Positions 7,344 through 17,000 of a stretch of DNA of 30,213 nt are shown piece after piece (the first letter of the stretch is position 1; the number at the start of each line of letters is the position of its first letter). This DNA is from JAZDKP01 sp043802925 (GTDB lineage: Bacteria > Fibrobacterota > OXYB2-FULL-49-7 > JAEUSG01): positions 1 through 30,213 of the forward strand of contig JAZDKP010000234.1 in NCBI GenBank assembly GCA_043802925.1, written 5' to 3'. Below the pieces are notes generated by a model, which made no database searches, was not told where the DNA came from, and saw nothing but the letters and a program-made list of their open reading frames with translations. Both the position numbers and the translations under genes were made by a program.

Positions 7344-9810
7344 ACGAGTCAACAAGAGAGCGCACGGTAAGCGCCTTTTCGAACGCGGCCCGTGAGAGCG
7401 GCTTTTTGAGCATCACACGCACGGTGCGGGTCAATCCGGGATAGAGGTCAAAAAAGTTGTCCGTGGCCCGGAACTGCGCGCCCGCAACATCAAACGCAGC
7501 CTGCACCAGGAAGTTCCGCGCCTTGAACGTGAGCGCGTACTCCGTGTCCGACACGCGCCGCACCGAAGGCCGGAGCGCCTCTTTGATGAGCGGCATCTGC
7601 GCGGGTGCGGTGAGAAAAACAGTGTCCTGCGAGAGGAGCTCGCCCTTGCGCGCAAGCCAGGTACGCACGTACAGGTTCCGCAGGCCGTATTTTTGGATGT
7701 CGCGTGCGAGTTCGAGCGTTTTGCGCAGACGGGATTCGTTGTACCGGAGCGTGACCGCCATCCGCCCTTGCGCGAGCACGCGATTGTCAACATGATATAA
7801 CGCCCAGCCGAGTTCGGCGCTCAGGGGTTCGCGTCCATCATAAACCGTATAAAGGTGGACTTTGTCGACCGTACTTTTCAGCACGTTCTGGATGGCCCGG
7901 GCCTCGTCACCCGGCACGTGCGCGGACACCAGCGCGGGCGCGTAAAAACGGCGCGCCGCGTAATGGAGCGCCTTCCAGCGGCCCGAAAACTCGAGACTGG
8001 ACCAGGAGGCAACGGGCCAGCAGTCGTTGAGCTGCCAGTAAAGCGAGCCCATGGTGCGCGGCATGCAGCGACGGTAATGTTCCACGCCGGTCTTCATGCA
8101 GTGGGCCTGGTTGAGCCACGAGAGGTAGGAGAGCGACGCGTAGTCTTTCGGGAAACGGTAGCGTTTGAGCAGATACTCAAGGATGTGGAAATTGCCGCCC
8201 CCGTTCTTCTGGTGGTTTTCGAACTCGGGCGAAAAGACATTGAGCGCTTTGCCGGTAAAAGTGCGCGCCTCGGCCACGGAGGGATAGGACTGCATGCCGA
8301 ACTCGCTCACAAAGCGGAAGAAATGACGTTCGTATTCCTTGACCGGCTTGCGCATGTGCCACACGTCCCAGAAATGGGCGTCCCCGGCCTTGGGGTTGTT
8401 GCAGAACGTGAGGAAAGACGACGGGTTATGCGGCGAACTCGGCCAGTAGGGAATCTGCGGGGCCTCGGTCGCCATGACTGATGGGAGCACATTGTGGAAG
8501 ATGCGCTCATAGTCGCGGCGCCGGGCCGGACTGCCTTTCATTTGCTTGAGGTAAATCTGTTCGCCCTCGTTGTTGCCGCAGAAGAGCGCGATGCAGGCAT
8601 GGTGCCGCAGGCGGCGCACCTGGCATTCGGCCTCGGCCTTGACGAGTGCTGCAAATTCGCGATCGCCCGGGTACAGGGCGCATGCGAACATGAAATCGTG
8701 CCAGACGAGGAGCCCCTTTTCGTCGCAGAGGTCGTAAAAATCGTCCATTTCAAAAATGCCGCCGCCCCAGAGGCGAAGCATGTTCATGTTGGCCATGACG
8801 GCCGAAGAAAGCAGGTCGTCGTATTGGGCGCGGGTCGTTTCGGTGACAAAGCTGTGCGCCGGAATCCAGTTGGCCCCCTTGGCGAACACAGCGAGCCCGT
8901 TCACTTCAAAATAAAAGCTTTCGCCCCACGTGTCCTTTTTGCGCACCAGCCTGATTTCGCGCAAACCTACCCGGTGCGACCACGAATCGAGCACGCGGCC
9001 GTATTCGAGCAGTTCAACCTCCACCGTGTAAAGCGGCTGTCCGCCCAGTCCGGCCGGCCACCAGAGCTTGGCATCGTCCACCTCAATAACCGGCGCGTCC
9101 GACTCGGCCATGCAGACGCCGTGGAACCAGAGCCGGTAACGGAACTCCTCCCCGGTCTGCAGCGGGCGCGCGGTTTCAGGCTCGATGCGGAGCAGGACGC
9201 TTCCCTTTTTCCCGTGCTGCTGGGTCACGGCCGCAGTGAGGATGCGGTTACGGCTCCAGGCTTCGATACGGAGGGGCTTCCAGATGCCGCTCGTGGCAAA
9301 GAGGGGCCCCCAGTCCCAGCCGAAGGAATAGGGCGCCTTGCGGATGTGGGGGCTCCCGGTGTCACCGTCGCTGCACGACAGCATGGGCTTGATTTTCTGC
9401 TTTGCCGTGATATATTTGCGGGGACTTGCAAAACGGATGGAAAGAAGGTTGTTGCCCGGCTTCAGGAATTTTTTAATGTCGAAACGGTATTCGATGAACA
9501 TGTCGTTGGTGGCCGCAACGCGGACGTTGTTCACGCGGATTTCCGCGAGCGTGTCAAGACCGTCCGCAACAAGTTCCACCCGTTCTTCCTTCAGCAAAGC
9601 GGCCGCAACATGGAACTCGCGCGTGTATTCCCAGTCCTTCGTATCAATCCACTGCAGCCGCTGCTCGTTGTCGGCCCAGAAGGGATCCGGAATCTTTTTA
9701 TTGGCCAGGAGGTCGGTGTGGACCGTTCCGGGCACCGTGGCCGCAAGCCAGGGGCCTTTCCCGGCCTCGCGGAATTTCCACGCGCCGTTGAGGGAAAGGG
9801 TCTTGATCAT
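7330..9810 (-). CDS. Beta-mannosidase, glycoside hydrolase family 2
   Basis: Hydrolyses terminal beta-mannose residues from mannans or N-glycan cores. The 826-residue protein begins with the GH2 sugar-binding jelly roll (SLNGAWKFREAG, VPGTVHTDLL), continues through an immunoglobulin-like domain, and has a TIM barrel with the acid/base E415 in CGNNE and the nucleophile E503 in VSEFGM. LRLWGGGIFEMDDFYDLCDE is characteristic of beta-mannosidases rather than beta-galactosidases. No signal peptide is seen, so it should act in the cytoplasm on imported oligosaccharides. The start at 9810 is supported by homology to the GH2 N-terminus and by AAAGGA 11 bp upstream, which could be sequestered in a small hairpin. 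It is the first gene of an apparent operon with the adenylate cyclase and is divergent from the deacetylase-like gene. Confidence 0.93.
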   Translation of the reverse strand: MIKTLSLNGAWKFREAGKGPWLAATVPGTVHTDLLANKKIPDPFWADNEQRLQWIDTKDWEYTREFHVAAALLKEERVELVADGLDTLAEIRVNNVRVAATNDMFIEYRFDIKKFLKPGNNLLSIRFASPRKYITAKQKIKPMLSCSDGDTGSPHIRKAPYSFGWDWGPLFATSGIWKPLRIEAWSRNRILTAAVTQQHGKKGSVLLRIEPETARPLQTGEEFRYRLWFHGVCMAESDAPVIEVDDAKLWWPAGLGGQPLYTVEVELLEYGRVLDSWSHRVGLREIRLVRKKDTWGESFYFEVNGLAVFAKGANWIPAHSFVTETTRAQYDDLLSSAVMANMNMLRLWGGGIFEMDDFYDLCDEKGLLVWHDFMFACALYPGDREFAALVKAEAECQVRRLRHHACIALFCGNNEGEQIYLKQMKGSPARRRDYERIFHNVLPSVMATEAPQIPYWPSSPHNPSSFLTFCNNPKAGDAHFWDVWHMRKPVKEYERHFFRFVSEFGMQSYPSVAEARTFTGKALNVFSPEFENHQKNGGGNFHILEYLLKRYRFPKDYASLSYLSWLNQAHCMKTGVEHYRRCMPRTMGSLYWQLNDCWPVASWSSLEFSGRWKALHYAARRFYAPALVSAHVPGDEARAIQNVLKSTVDKVHLYTVYDGREPLSAELGWALYHVDNRVLAQGRMAVTLRYNESRLRKTLELARDIQKYGLRNLYVRTWLARKGELLSQDTVFLTAPAQMPLIKEALRPSVRRVSDTEYALTFKARNFLVQAAFDVAGAQFRATDNFFDLYPGLTRTVRVMLKKPLSRAAFEKALTVRSLVDSYESD

Positions 9811-9813
9811 ATA

Positions 9814-9826
9814 AAAGGGATCCTTT
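9814..9826 (-). promoter_or_regulatory. Possible Shine-Dalgarno-sequestering mini-hairpin of the beta-mannosidase mRNA
   Basis: On the minus strand AAAGG-ATC-CCTTT forms a 5-bp stem with a 3-base loop. The AAAGG arm is the best ribosome-binding site for the gene starting at 9810. Folding would hide it; the stem is short, so its effect is uncertain. Confidence 0.3.
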
Positions 9827-10005
9827 CAGGTTCTACAGATCGAACTCATTCTGCCGCGTTTTACGACTGAAAGAAAAGATACACTGTTGTCCTTCCTGGA
9901 GAGAAATGAAATGTTAAGGATGAAAGAAGGACCGTGAGAACCGGGCCTTTTTATTTGCGCTGAAGACAGGCAAATAGGGATATTTTCAATTATAAACATC
10001 GAACC

Positions 10006-11013
10006 ATGACAATATCCCGCCCTTTCCTTCTTTTACTCACCGCGCTGCTGCAGGCGGAATCCACGGTCCCGGCATCCATCCCCCCGGTTGCACCGCCTAT
10101 TATCACGGGTTATACGCGCTTCATTGGAAAAACAGCGGACCGCGGACGGTCGCTGATTGTCCTGCGCAAAGGGGAAATGGACGGCGCGAAATACGGACTC
10201 GTTGCGGATCCGTCCACGCTCACAACCGAATGGCGGCCCCTGGCCGGGCTGACGGTGACGAACGAGCCCTGGGACACGCTCAAGGAAACCTTCCGCGCCA
10301 CTCCCTACCTGCGGGCCCTGCGCACGGCCGAAGCAAACAGCGACACGCTCCATGACGCGGGCCTGACGCATGTGCCGGGGGCGCGGTCGGGCACGGTCCT
10401 GACCGTGGACCTCTGCCCTGCGCAAAAACCTATGGACCGAAACCTGTTTCTGCGCGTCCGCGAGGCTTTTTCGGTAACGGAAACGCCCGTGCCCATCGGG
10501 CTCTCAATCACCGGCTCCTGGGTCCGCCAGCATCCCGAGGATTTTGAATGGCTGCTGGCGCAGGTCGGCAGCCGGCGCATCGCGCCGCTCTGGATCAACC
10601 ATTCGTTCCATCACCGGACCGACACCGCGCAGCCCGCCAAATCAAAATACCTGCTCGACACGGCCGTAAACCTGGACGAGGAGATCCTTGGGACGGAAAA
10701 AATGCTGCTGGCACACGACCAGAGGCCTTCGATCTTCTTCCGTTTTCCGGGCCTTGTCTCGGACCGCGCCCTCTTTGACCGTGTCACGGCCTACGGGCTC
10801 ATTCCGGTCGGAAGTGACGCCTGGCTCTCCAAAAACGAAACCCCGTCAAACGGCAGCATCATTCTCATCCACGGCAATGGCAATGAACCCTACGGGGTCC
10901 GCAAGTTCCTGGCCCTGCTTGACGCTGAAAAAACGTGCATGAAAAAAGGCACCTGGCGGCTGTGGGACCTTCGCGAAGGAATACTCGCGGAGGACAGCGG
11001 CCGGGCGCCTTAA
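10006..11013 (+). CDS. Exported polysaccharide deacetylase-like (NodB fold) protein
   Basis: A 335-residue protein with a hydrophobic N-terminus (RPFLLLLTALLQAES) that looks like a signal peptide. The NodB motifs are recognisable but altered: motif 1 reads TVDLCP (132-138 region), keeping D135 but not the second Asp; motif 2 is HSFHH (199-203) with both metal-binding histidines; motif 3 is RFPG (246-249); and LIHG (287-290) is the late histidine motif. Similar 'DLCP' or 'DLCE' variants occur in secreted deacetylase-like families, so it may use a modified metal site. The substrate is unknown; the mannosidase neighbourhood suggests a glycan. ATG 10006 is preceded by TATAAA (9991-9996) and has no Shine-Dalgarno sequence. 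It converges with the giant exported protein gene, only 29 bp separating the two. Confidence 0.75.
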   Translation: MTISRPFLLLLTALLQAESTVPASIPPVAPPIITGYTRFIGKTADRGRSLIVLRKGEMDGAKYGLVADPSTLTTEWRPLAGLTVTNEPWDTLKETFRATPYLRALRTAEANSDTLHDAGLTHVPGARSGTVLTVDLCPAQKPMDRNLFLRVREAFSVTETPVPIGLSITGSWVRQHPEDFEWLLAQVGSRRIAPLWINHSFHHRTDTAQPAKSKYLLDTAVNLDEEILGTEKMLLAHDQRPSIFFRFPGLVSDRALFDRVTAYGLIPVGSDAWLSKNETPSNGSIILIHGNGNEPYGVRKFLALLDAEKTCMKKGTWRLWDLREGILAEDSGRAP

Positions 11014-11042
11014 CAAAGACACCATTCCTTGACAGAAGACAA

Positions 11043-14000
11043 TTACCGAATCAGCAGCATCTTACGCGTCTGCGTAAAGTTGTCTGCGGTCAGGCGGTAA
11101 AAGTAGACGCCGGACGCCATGGCCTTTCCGCCCGAGCCCGCGCCAAAGACCACCTCATGCCGTTTTCCGCCCGCCAATTCGCCGTTCACCAGCGTGGCCA
11201 CCTTGCGTCCCTTGATGTCGTACACCGAGAGGTCCACGCGCCGCATGCCGGTCGAAAGTCCTGCTTTGGCATCCCACGCGTAAGGCACAAAGAGGCTGAT
11301 GCGCGTCGACGGATTGAACGGGTTGGGGCTGTTCTGTGCGAGCGCAAATGCGTGCGTGATGGCATTCACGAAGTCCGGGTTGTCGGTCACGACCAGCACC
11401 ACGTGCTGCTTTACGCCCGCGGCCTTGAAAGCCAGTACCAGGTTTTTCTTCACATCAACAAAACCAATGTCCGGACTGCCTGCAAAGACATAAACATCGG
11501 GCCCGAAATTGGCCGCGCCCTCGATGGCAACCATGGCCTCACCCGTCTTGCCCGCCGGGTCCACCACCAGGTTCCAAAGCGTCGTGCCCGCGCCGGGCGC
11601 CTGGTAGCTTTCCATCAGGCGTTTGCCCAGACCGTTTTCAGCGCCTTCGAAATAAGCGGTAATGCCGCCCATGGGCGCCGGGGGTTCGGGATAACCAACC
11701 CGGGGACCTGCCTTTACACCCGCCAGGTTGTCGTCGTCCGAAAAGGCGCCGAGTTTGACGGAGACGCGGAGCGCCCAGTCCGCCGGGCCTTTGTACAAGA
11801 CCGCAGCCGCGGCCTTTTCAAGCTTGACCGGCATCTGCGGCGCATAGGCCAGATGGAACGTGTCCGCGGTTTCGCTGAAGTACCAACAGCCCTGGAGCGG
11901 CTGCAACGTGCTGACCGTCGTGTAGGCGAGTGGCTTGTCGGGCAGGTTGTAGAAATGGAGTTTGCTGCCCGTGCGCGGAATCGTGACCGGGAACGGGAAG
12001 GGCGAACTGACCATGTTCCAGCCTTGTTTGACCATCAGCGTAAATCCCGAAGTGTCGGGCCTATTGTAAACATCGGCCGCCATTGCAACCGTCAGACCCG
12101 TGTCGGGCAGGTTCCAATAGGCCTTCCCGCGCTCAAGCAAGAGGGTGTCCACGGTCGCAAGGTCGAGGTAGGACTGTTTGTCCGGGTCCCAGACATAGAG
12201 CGCGGAGTCGTTGAGCGCGGCAAGATCGCCCGCGGTCTTGGGCGATGATGCGCTCTGATCCGCATACCCGACCATGGCCCAGGTGCCGGACGCGAGCGTC
12301 CGTTCGGCGCCCGCCACGGTAAAGGAACCGGACGCGATGTACTGGGTATCGGTCTCCGGACCGGCAAAGCGCGCGGAAAGCGAATAGCCGTAGTCGCCGT
12401 CCGGAAGCGGATAGAGTTCGAGCACCCGGGCCGCACCCTCGGTGCGGAGGAGGGCTGGACGGACGGGCAAATAGGCCGCGCTGTTCCGCGTCACCTCGAA
12501 ATGAGTGGACGCGAGCGTATCCGCCGTGTCCGGCGGAACAAGGACAAAGGCGATTTTCGCGTAGCCGGCCGCGGCGGCCTGCGACAGCAGGTTCACGCCC
12601 GGCACAAACGCGACGATTTCACGCGCGCCGATGTCAAGGCTGTCGGAAACAAGCCGCGGCGCACCCAGAAAGTCCGTGCCGGGCGTGAGGCCCGCCTCGC
12701 GGCGGCCCATGTTGCGCGCCGGGCTGTTGTCCGCGAGCGCGTAGGGATAGGCCTCCACGGCAAACAACGGATCCGCGGACGCGGCCGGCAGGTTGGTGGT
12801 CGGCAGGTCGCGGGAGAGCACGGTGTACCCGCCGTCCTCGAGGGTCAGGAGGGTCACCACCGCGCCGGAATCGCACGCACGGAAAAGGTTGCTCTTGATG
12901 GAAACCGGCAGGTTATCCGAGACGTTCGCCTTGCCGATGACCACCCCGCCCAGCACACACTGGTCAAAGATATTGTTGACCACCGGGGTCGCGGTTAACA
13001 CGGTCGTCGTGGAGCCTCCGCCCGGTCCGCCCGCCTGCCCAAGGTAGGCGCCGAGCCAGGTCCGGCGGATAGTGTTGTTTACAATTCGGCAATTATCCGG
13101 CATATCCAGGATCACGCCGTAGCCCTCGCAGCTATCGAGGATGGAGTTGATGACCGTGACGTTCCGGACCTCCTTTGGCAAGGCAGCGGACACGGTGTCG
13201 GGGCCGCTGTTTTCAAAAACGCCCCAGCGGAACGCCGACACGCCGGTGTAGGTGCCATGGACGTAACAACGGTCCACGAGCACGTTTTCGCCGCCGTTGA
13301 TGCCGATGCCGCCGTTGCCGCCCGAGATTTCGAGGCCGCGGAGGCTGATGTTCCGTGACAACGCCACGTGCACGCCGCCGGGCCCGTAGGAGCCGTCGAT
13401 AAGCGTCTTGGCCGCGCCCGCAAGCTGGCCCGTGATGGAGACGCCATTCTTCTCCTTGATTTCGAAGGGCATGCCCTTATAGTCCGGACCGAGTTGGATC
13501 CGGTTCGCGCCCGCGGCCAGGGCTTCCTCAACAGTCAGGTAGTTTGCCTTGGCATCATCCGGCTTGATACCCGTGACCGTGCGGTCGGACGCATTCAAAT
13601 GGAATATCTGGCCCGCGAACCCGCTGATGGAAACCCCCAGCAGTGAGTCGTAAGCCGCCATTTGAATGACCTTCTTACCGACCGTTGCGCCCGTGTTGAA
13701 ATGGATATACCCGGAATCGATGGGCAGGTTCACGGAATCGCGTAGGGAGCCGGTCCAAACCGCGGCCGCGTTAAAGCGCACATAATCGCGGTGGCTGGAG
13801 GTATCGGGCGTGCCGCTCCCGTTCCCGTTGTTCCAGGCCTCAATGCCGTCGCCCCTGGCACCGGCAAGCACCCAACCATCCAGCGTGACCGCGCCGCGAT
13901 CCAGGGTCCCGGCAAAGGGCTGGAAGGTCGCGCTGTTGTCAAAGCCGCTGTTTTCCAGGATGAGAAAGTCCATGGATGAGGTGTCCGCCTGGTAGCGGAC

Positions 14001-17000
14001 GATGCGGCTTTGGGTGTTCTCGGTCCGCGCAGTCTGCGTGTGAGTAAAAACACCGCCCGAAACCGTCTGCTCAACCCCGTCCAGCGTGACGTTGCTGACC
14101 GCGGTCGCGCCAATGACAAAGCCTGCGTTCTTTGCGAGCTTGAGCAGGTCGACCGTGAGCCTCTGGCCCATGGTGAGGCGGAAATAGACACCGGCCGGGA
14201 AACGTTCGATGGAAGTGTCCATTACGCCACGGTAGGTCATGACACCCATGATGTTGTAGAGACCGGCCGTCAGCGTGGTGTCAAACCAGCACTTGCCGCT
14301 CAGGCTGTCAATCAGGGTGATAGTGACCGTCTTCAGCAGACGATAGGACGCATCGGTCTGGCCCTTGAAGAAAATGGAGAGCGAAAGCGGCCCGGTCACG
14401 GTCCCGGCAGCGCTGTCAACCTGAACGGAATCGGTATTGACCGCATATTCCACGCCCAACCCGCTCCGGTTCAGGTCCGCGGAATTTCCGGTGTAGGCCA
14501 TGAGGTTCCGCGTATACTTGGCCCAGGCCGCAAAGGCGCCGTCCGGTTTCCAGCCTCCGTTGCCGCCGCCCCCTCCGTTCCGGGAGTAATGCGCGCTCAT
14601 GGAATCGCGTGTTCCTCCCTCGTGATAAGCATAGGCCATGTAATCGTGGTCCGTGGCGGGATCCCCTATCGAATCGATCCAGTCACCGGACTGCTGGAAA
14701 ACATTGATCCGGGCGAATTGCATTCCGTCGCGGAACAGAAAGAGCGAGTCCCCGGCACCCATGAAGGCCCAGTGCAGATGTATTCTGCCGTAGCCGATAT
14801 CGTACCAGGCCTTGAACTCAATACGCGGCATCTCCTTGGCCCGGACAAAAATGAGCGAATCATGCATCAGGGCCGGCTGGTCGCACGACATCGGGCTTAT
14901 GCCCAAAAGGACGAAGGTGTCGACCGCGCTTGCGCTGTCCATACCGCGCAGGAGCACCCACCCGCCGTAATGGCTGTCCGTGAAGAAATTACCCACGTTG
15001 GTCATGGGGAAGAAAGCCGTGGGTTCCGTGGAAAAGAAGAGCCTGCGGGGCGCGTTCAGAAGCGTGTCAAGTGTTGCGGAAACCGGGCCGCAGTAGGCCG
15101 TGGGCCCGTTCCCGTTGCCGCCGGTCGGAATATAATGGTAATTGAACGTGCCGGTGGTGTTGTCAATGAACCGGACGAAGAATTCGTAATCATAGACGCT
15201 GTCGATGTTGGCCCTAAAATCGATATACCACGACCCGGCCGTCAGGGTGTTGATCTGCACGCCGTTGCGTTTGACATCAATGGAGGTGACTCCCTGCGTC
15301 AGGTTCCGGAGCGTCAGGTAGACGCCTTTGTTGAGCGAATCCTGATAGGTCCAGCCAGTCAGCATGACGGGTCGCGGCATGTCGCCCAAGCGCAGGAACG
15401 CCACGGTATCCTGGGTGGCCGCAGGGACGGAGCAGTTGGAACCGCTGGCCAACAACACGAACGTATCGACTTTGGAGCCGTCATTGGCCATGAGCAGCGA
15501 CCAGGAGCTGTACTCCGGGCTGTGGAAGAAATTGCCCACGCGGGTGACAGGGAAAGCCGTAATGGAGCTTGTAAATGCGAGCAGTTGCTGCGAACCGCCC
15601 TTCAGCAGGGAGTCCAGCCCGGTGGTGGGGCCGCAGTAGGCTGTGGGGCTGCTCTGGCCAGAGGGGCTGTAGGTGTAGTAGAAGTTCGCCGTGGTGCTGT
15701 CATCGTAATGGGCCACCAGCTCGTAGCTCCAGCTCTGGGTCGCATCCGTGCTGTCATCATAGGAAAGCTGCGTACCCGGCAATTGTGCGATCTGGGTGCT
15801 CTGTCGGTAGAGGTCGAACCGCACCGTGGACTTTGGAAAACTGCCCCAGACCAGGTGGATGACCGCGTCGTTCTGCTTGTTCGCATAGAAAGTCACGGTC
15901 GTGGAACCGCGCAGATACTGTATGGAAATGAAGACAACCTTGTGCAACCCATTCGCAATCATAAGCTTGAAACAATCGGAAGAATCGCTCATGGCCACCA
16001 GGGTGTCAGGCGCCGTGTTCGTGCCGCCGCGCACGCAGAGGAGCGCGGGGTTGCCCATCTGTACCTGCGGATCGTGCATGACGAATATATTGGTGTCGAT
16101 GGGCGTGAACGCATGGGGGAACGAGTCCAGGGGCATGATATACACCCCGCCCAGCAGCAAGAGGGAATCGCGCAGTTCGGTCCGTGTTCCGCAGAACAGG
16201 CCCGAGCCGCCGCTACCCCCGCTATGCGCGTCGTAATGCGCAAAGAGCGAATCCGGCTTTGAGCCACCGTTATGGAAATAAACCAGGGTGTAGTTGTGCG
16301 TCACTTTGGAGTCCGCCGCGGTGTCGGGCTGATCGGTGCTCGGTTGGTTAGGCAACCGCATGACAAAAATCGAGCCGTCGCGGTAAAGGAACATCGAATC
16401 GAGCGGCGTGGGAAGGCTGTTCCAGCCGACGCGCGGGCAGTCGAATCCGCCGTCCCACCAGGCGGAGAACGTGGGGTTTGTGGAGCCGCTGTTCCAGTAG
16501 CCAAAAAGCATTTCCGTGGTTAGGTCCGTATAGAACACCTCAAGCCGGTAGGGATGGTTGACCCCCATGTCCGCGCCGGGATCGGCCAGTTGGCGAAAGC
16601 TGCCCGGAGCGGTTCCTACATAAATAATACTATCGCGGTAAAGCCGGAAGCTGTCAACGGGCTTGGAAATATTGTTGATGTCGATAGTGATTCGGCCGCT
16701 GTCCGTAAAAACGTTCAGGGAAGGCCCGCCCATGCCGGGAGTGTAGTGGTTGAACAGGGTGTCGTTGACCGTAATTCGGCAGACGACCAGCTTGTAATCA
16801 TAGGGGGCGCCCGGGTTGGCGCCGTAGTCCGTATACCGGGCCCCGCTCAACAGGCTGCGGAGGACTCCATTGTCGCGCAGGAGGACGAGTGAATCGTACG
16901 GCCCCTGGATATTGGCCCAAGCCAGCGTGACCCGGCCCGAGTCGTTCCACACATCAAGCCGCGGCTGCGCGGAAACAGGATCCAGTATCGACAGGCCGCC

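Noticed and set aside
8494..9870. Plus-strand ORF of 458 residues opposite the beta-mannosidase
   Set aside because: Shadow of the GH2 gene, with no recognisable domain or ribosome-binding site.
14010..16262. Long plus-strand ORF of 750 residues opposite the giant exported protein gene
   Set aside because: It is an antisense frame kept open by GC-rich codon bias. The minus-strand protein has a signal peptide, domains and a sorting tail; the plus-strand translation shows none.
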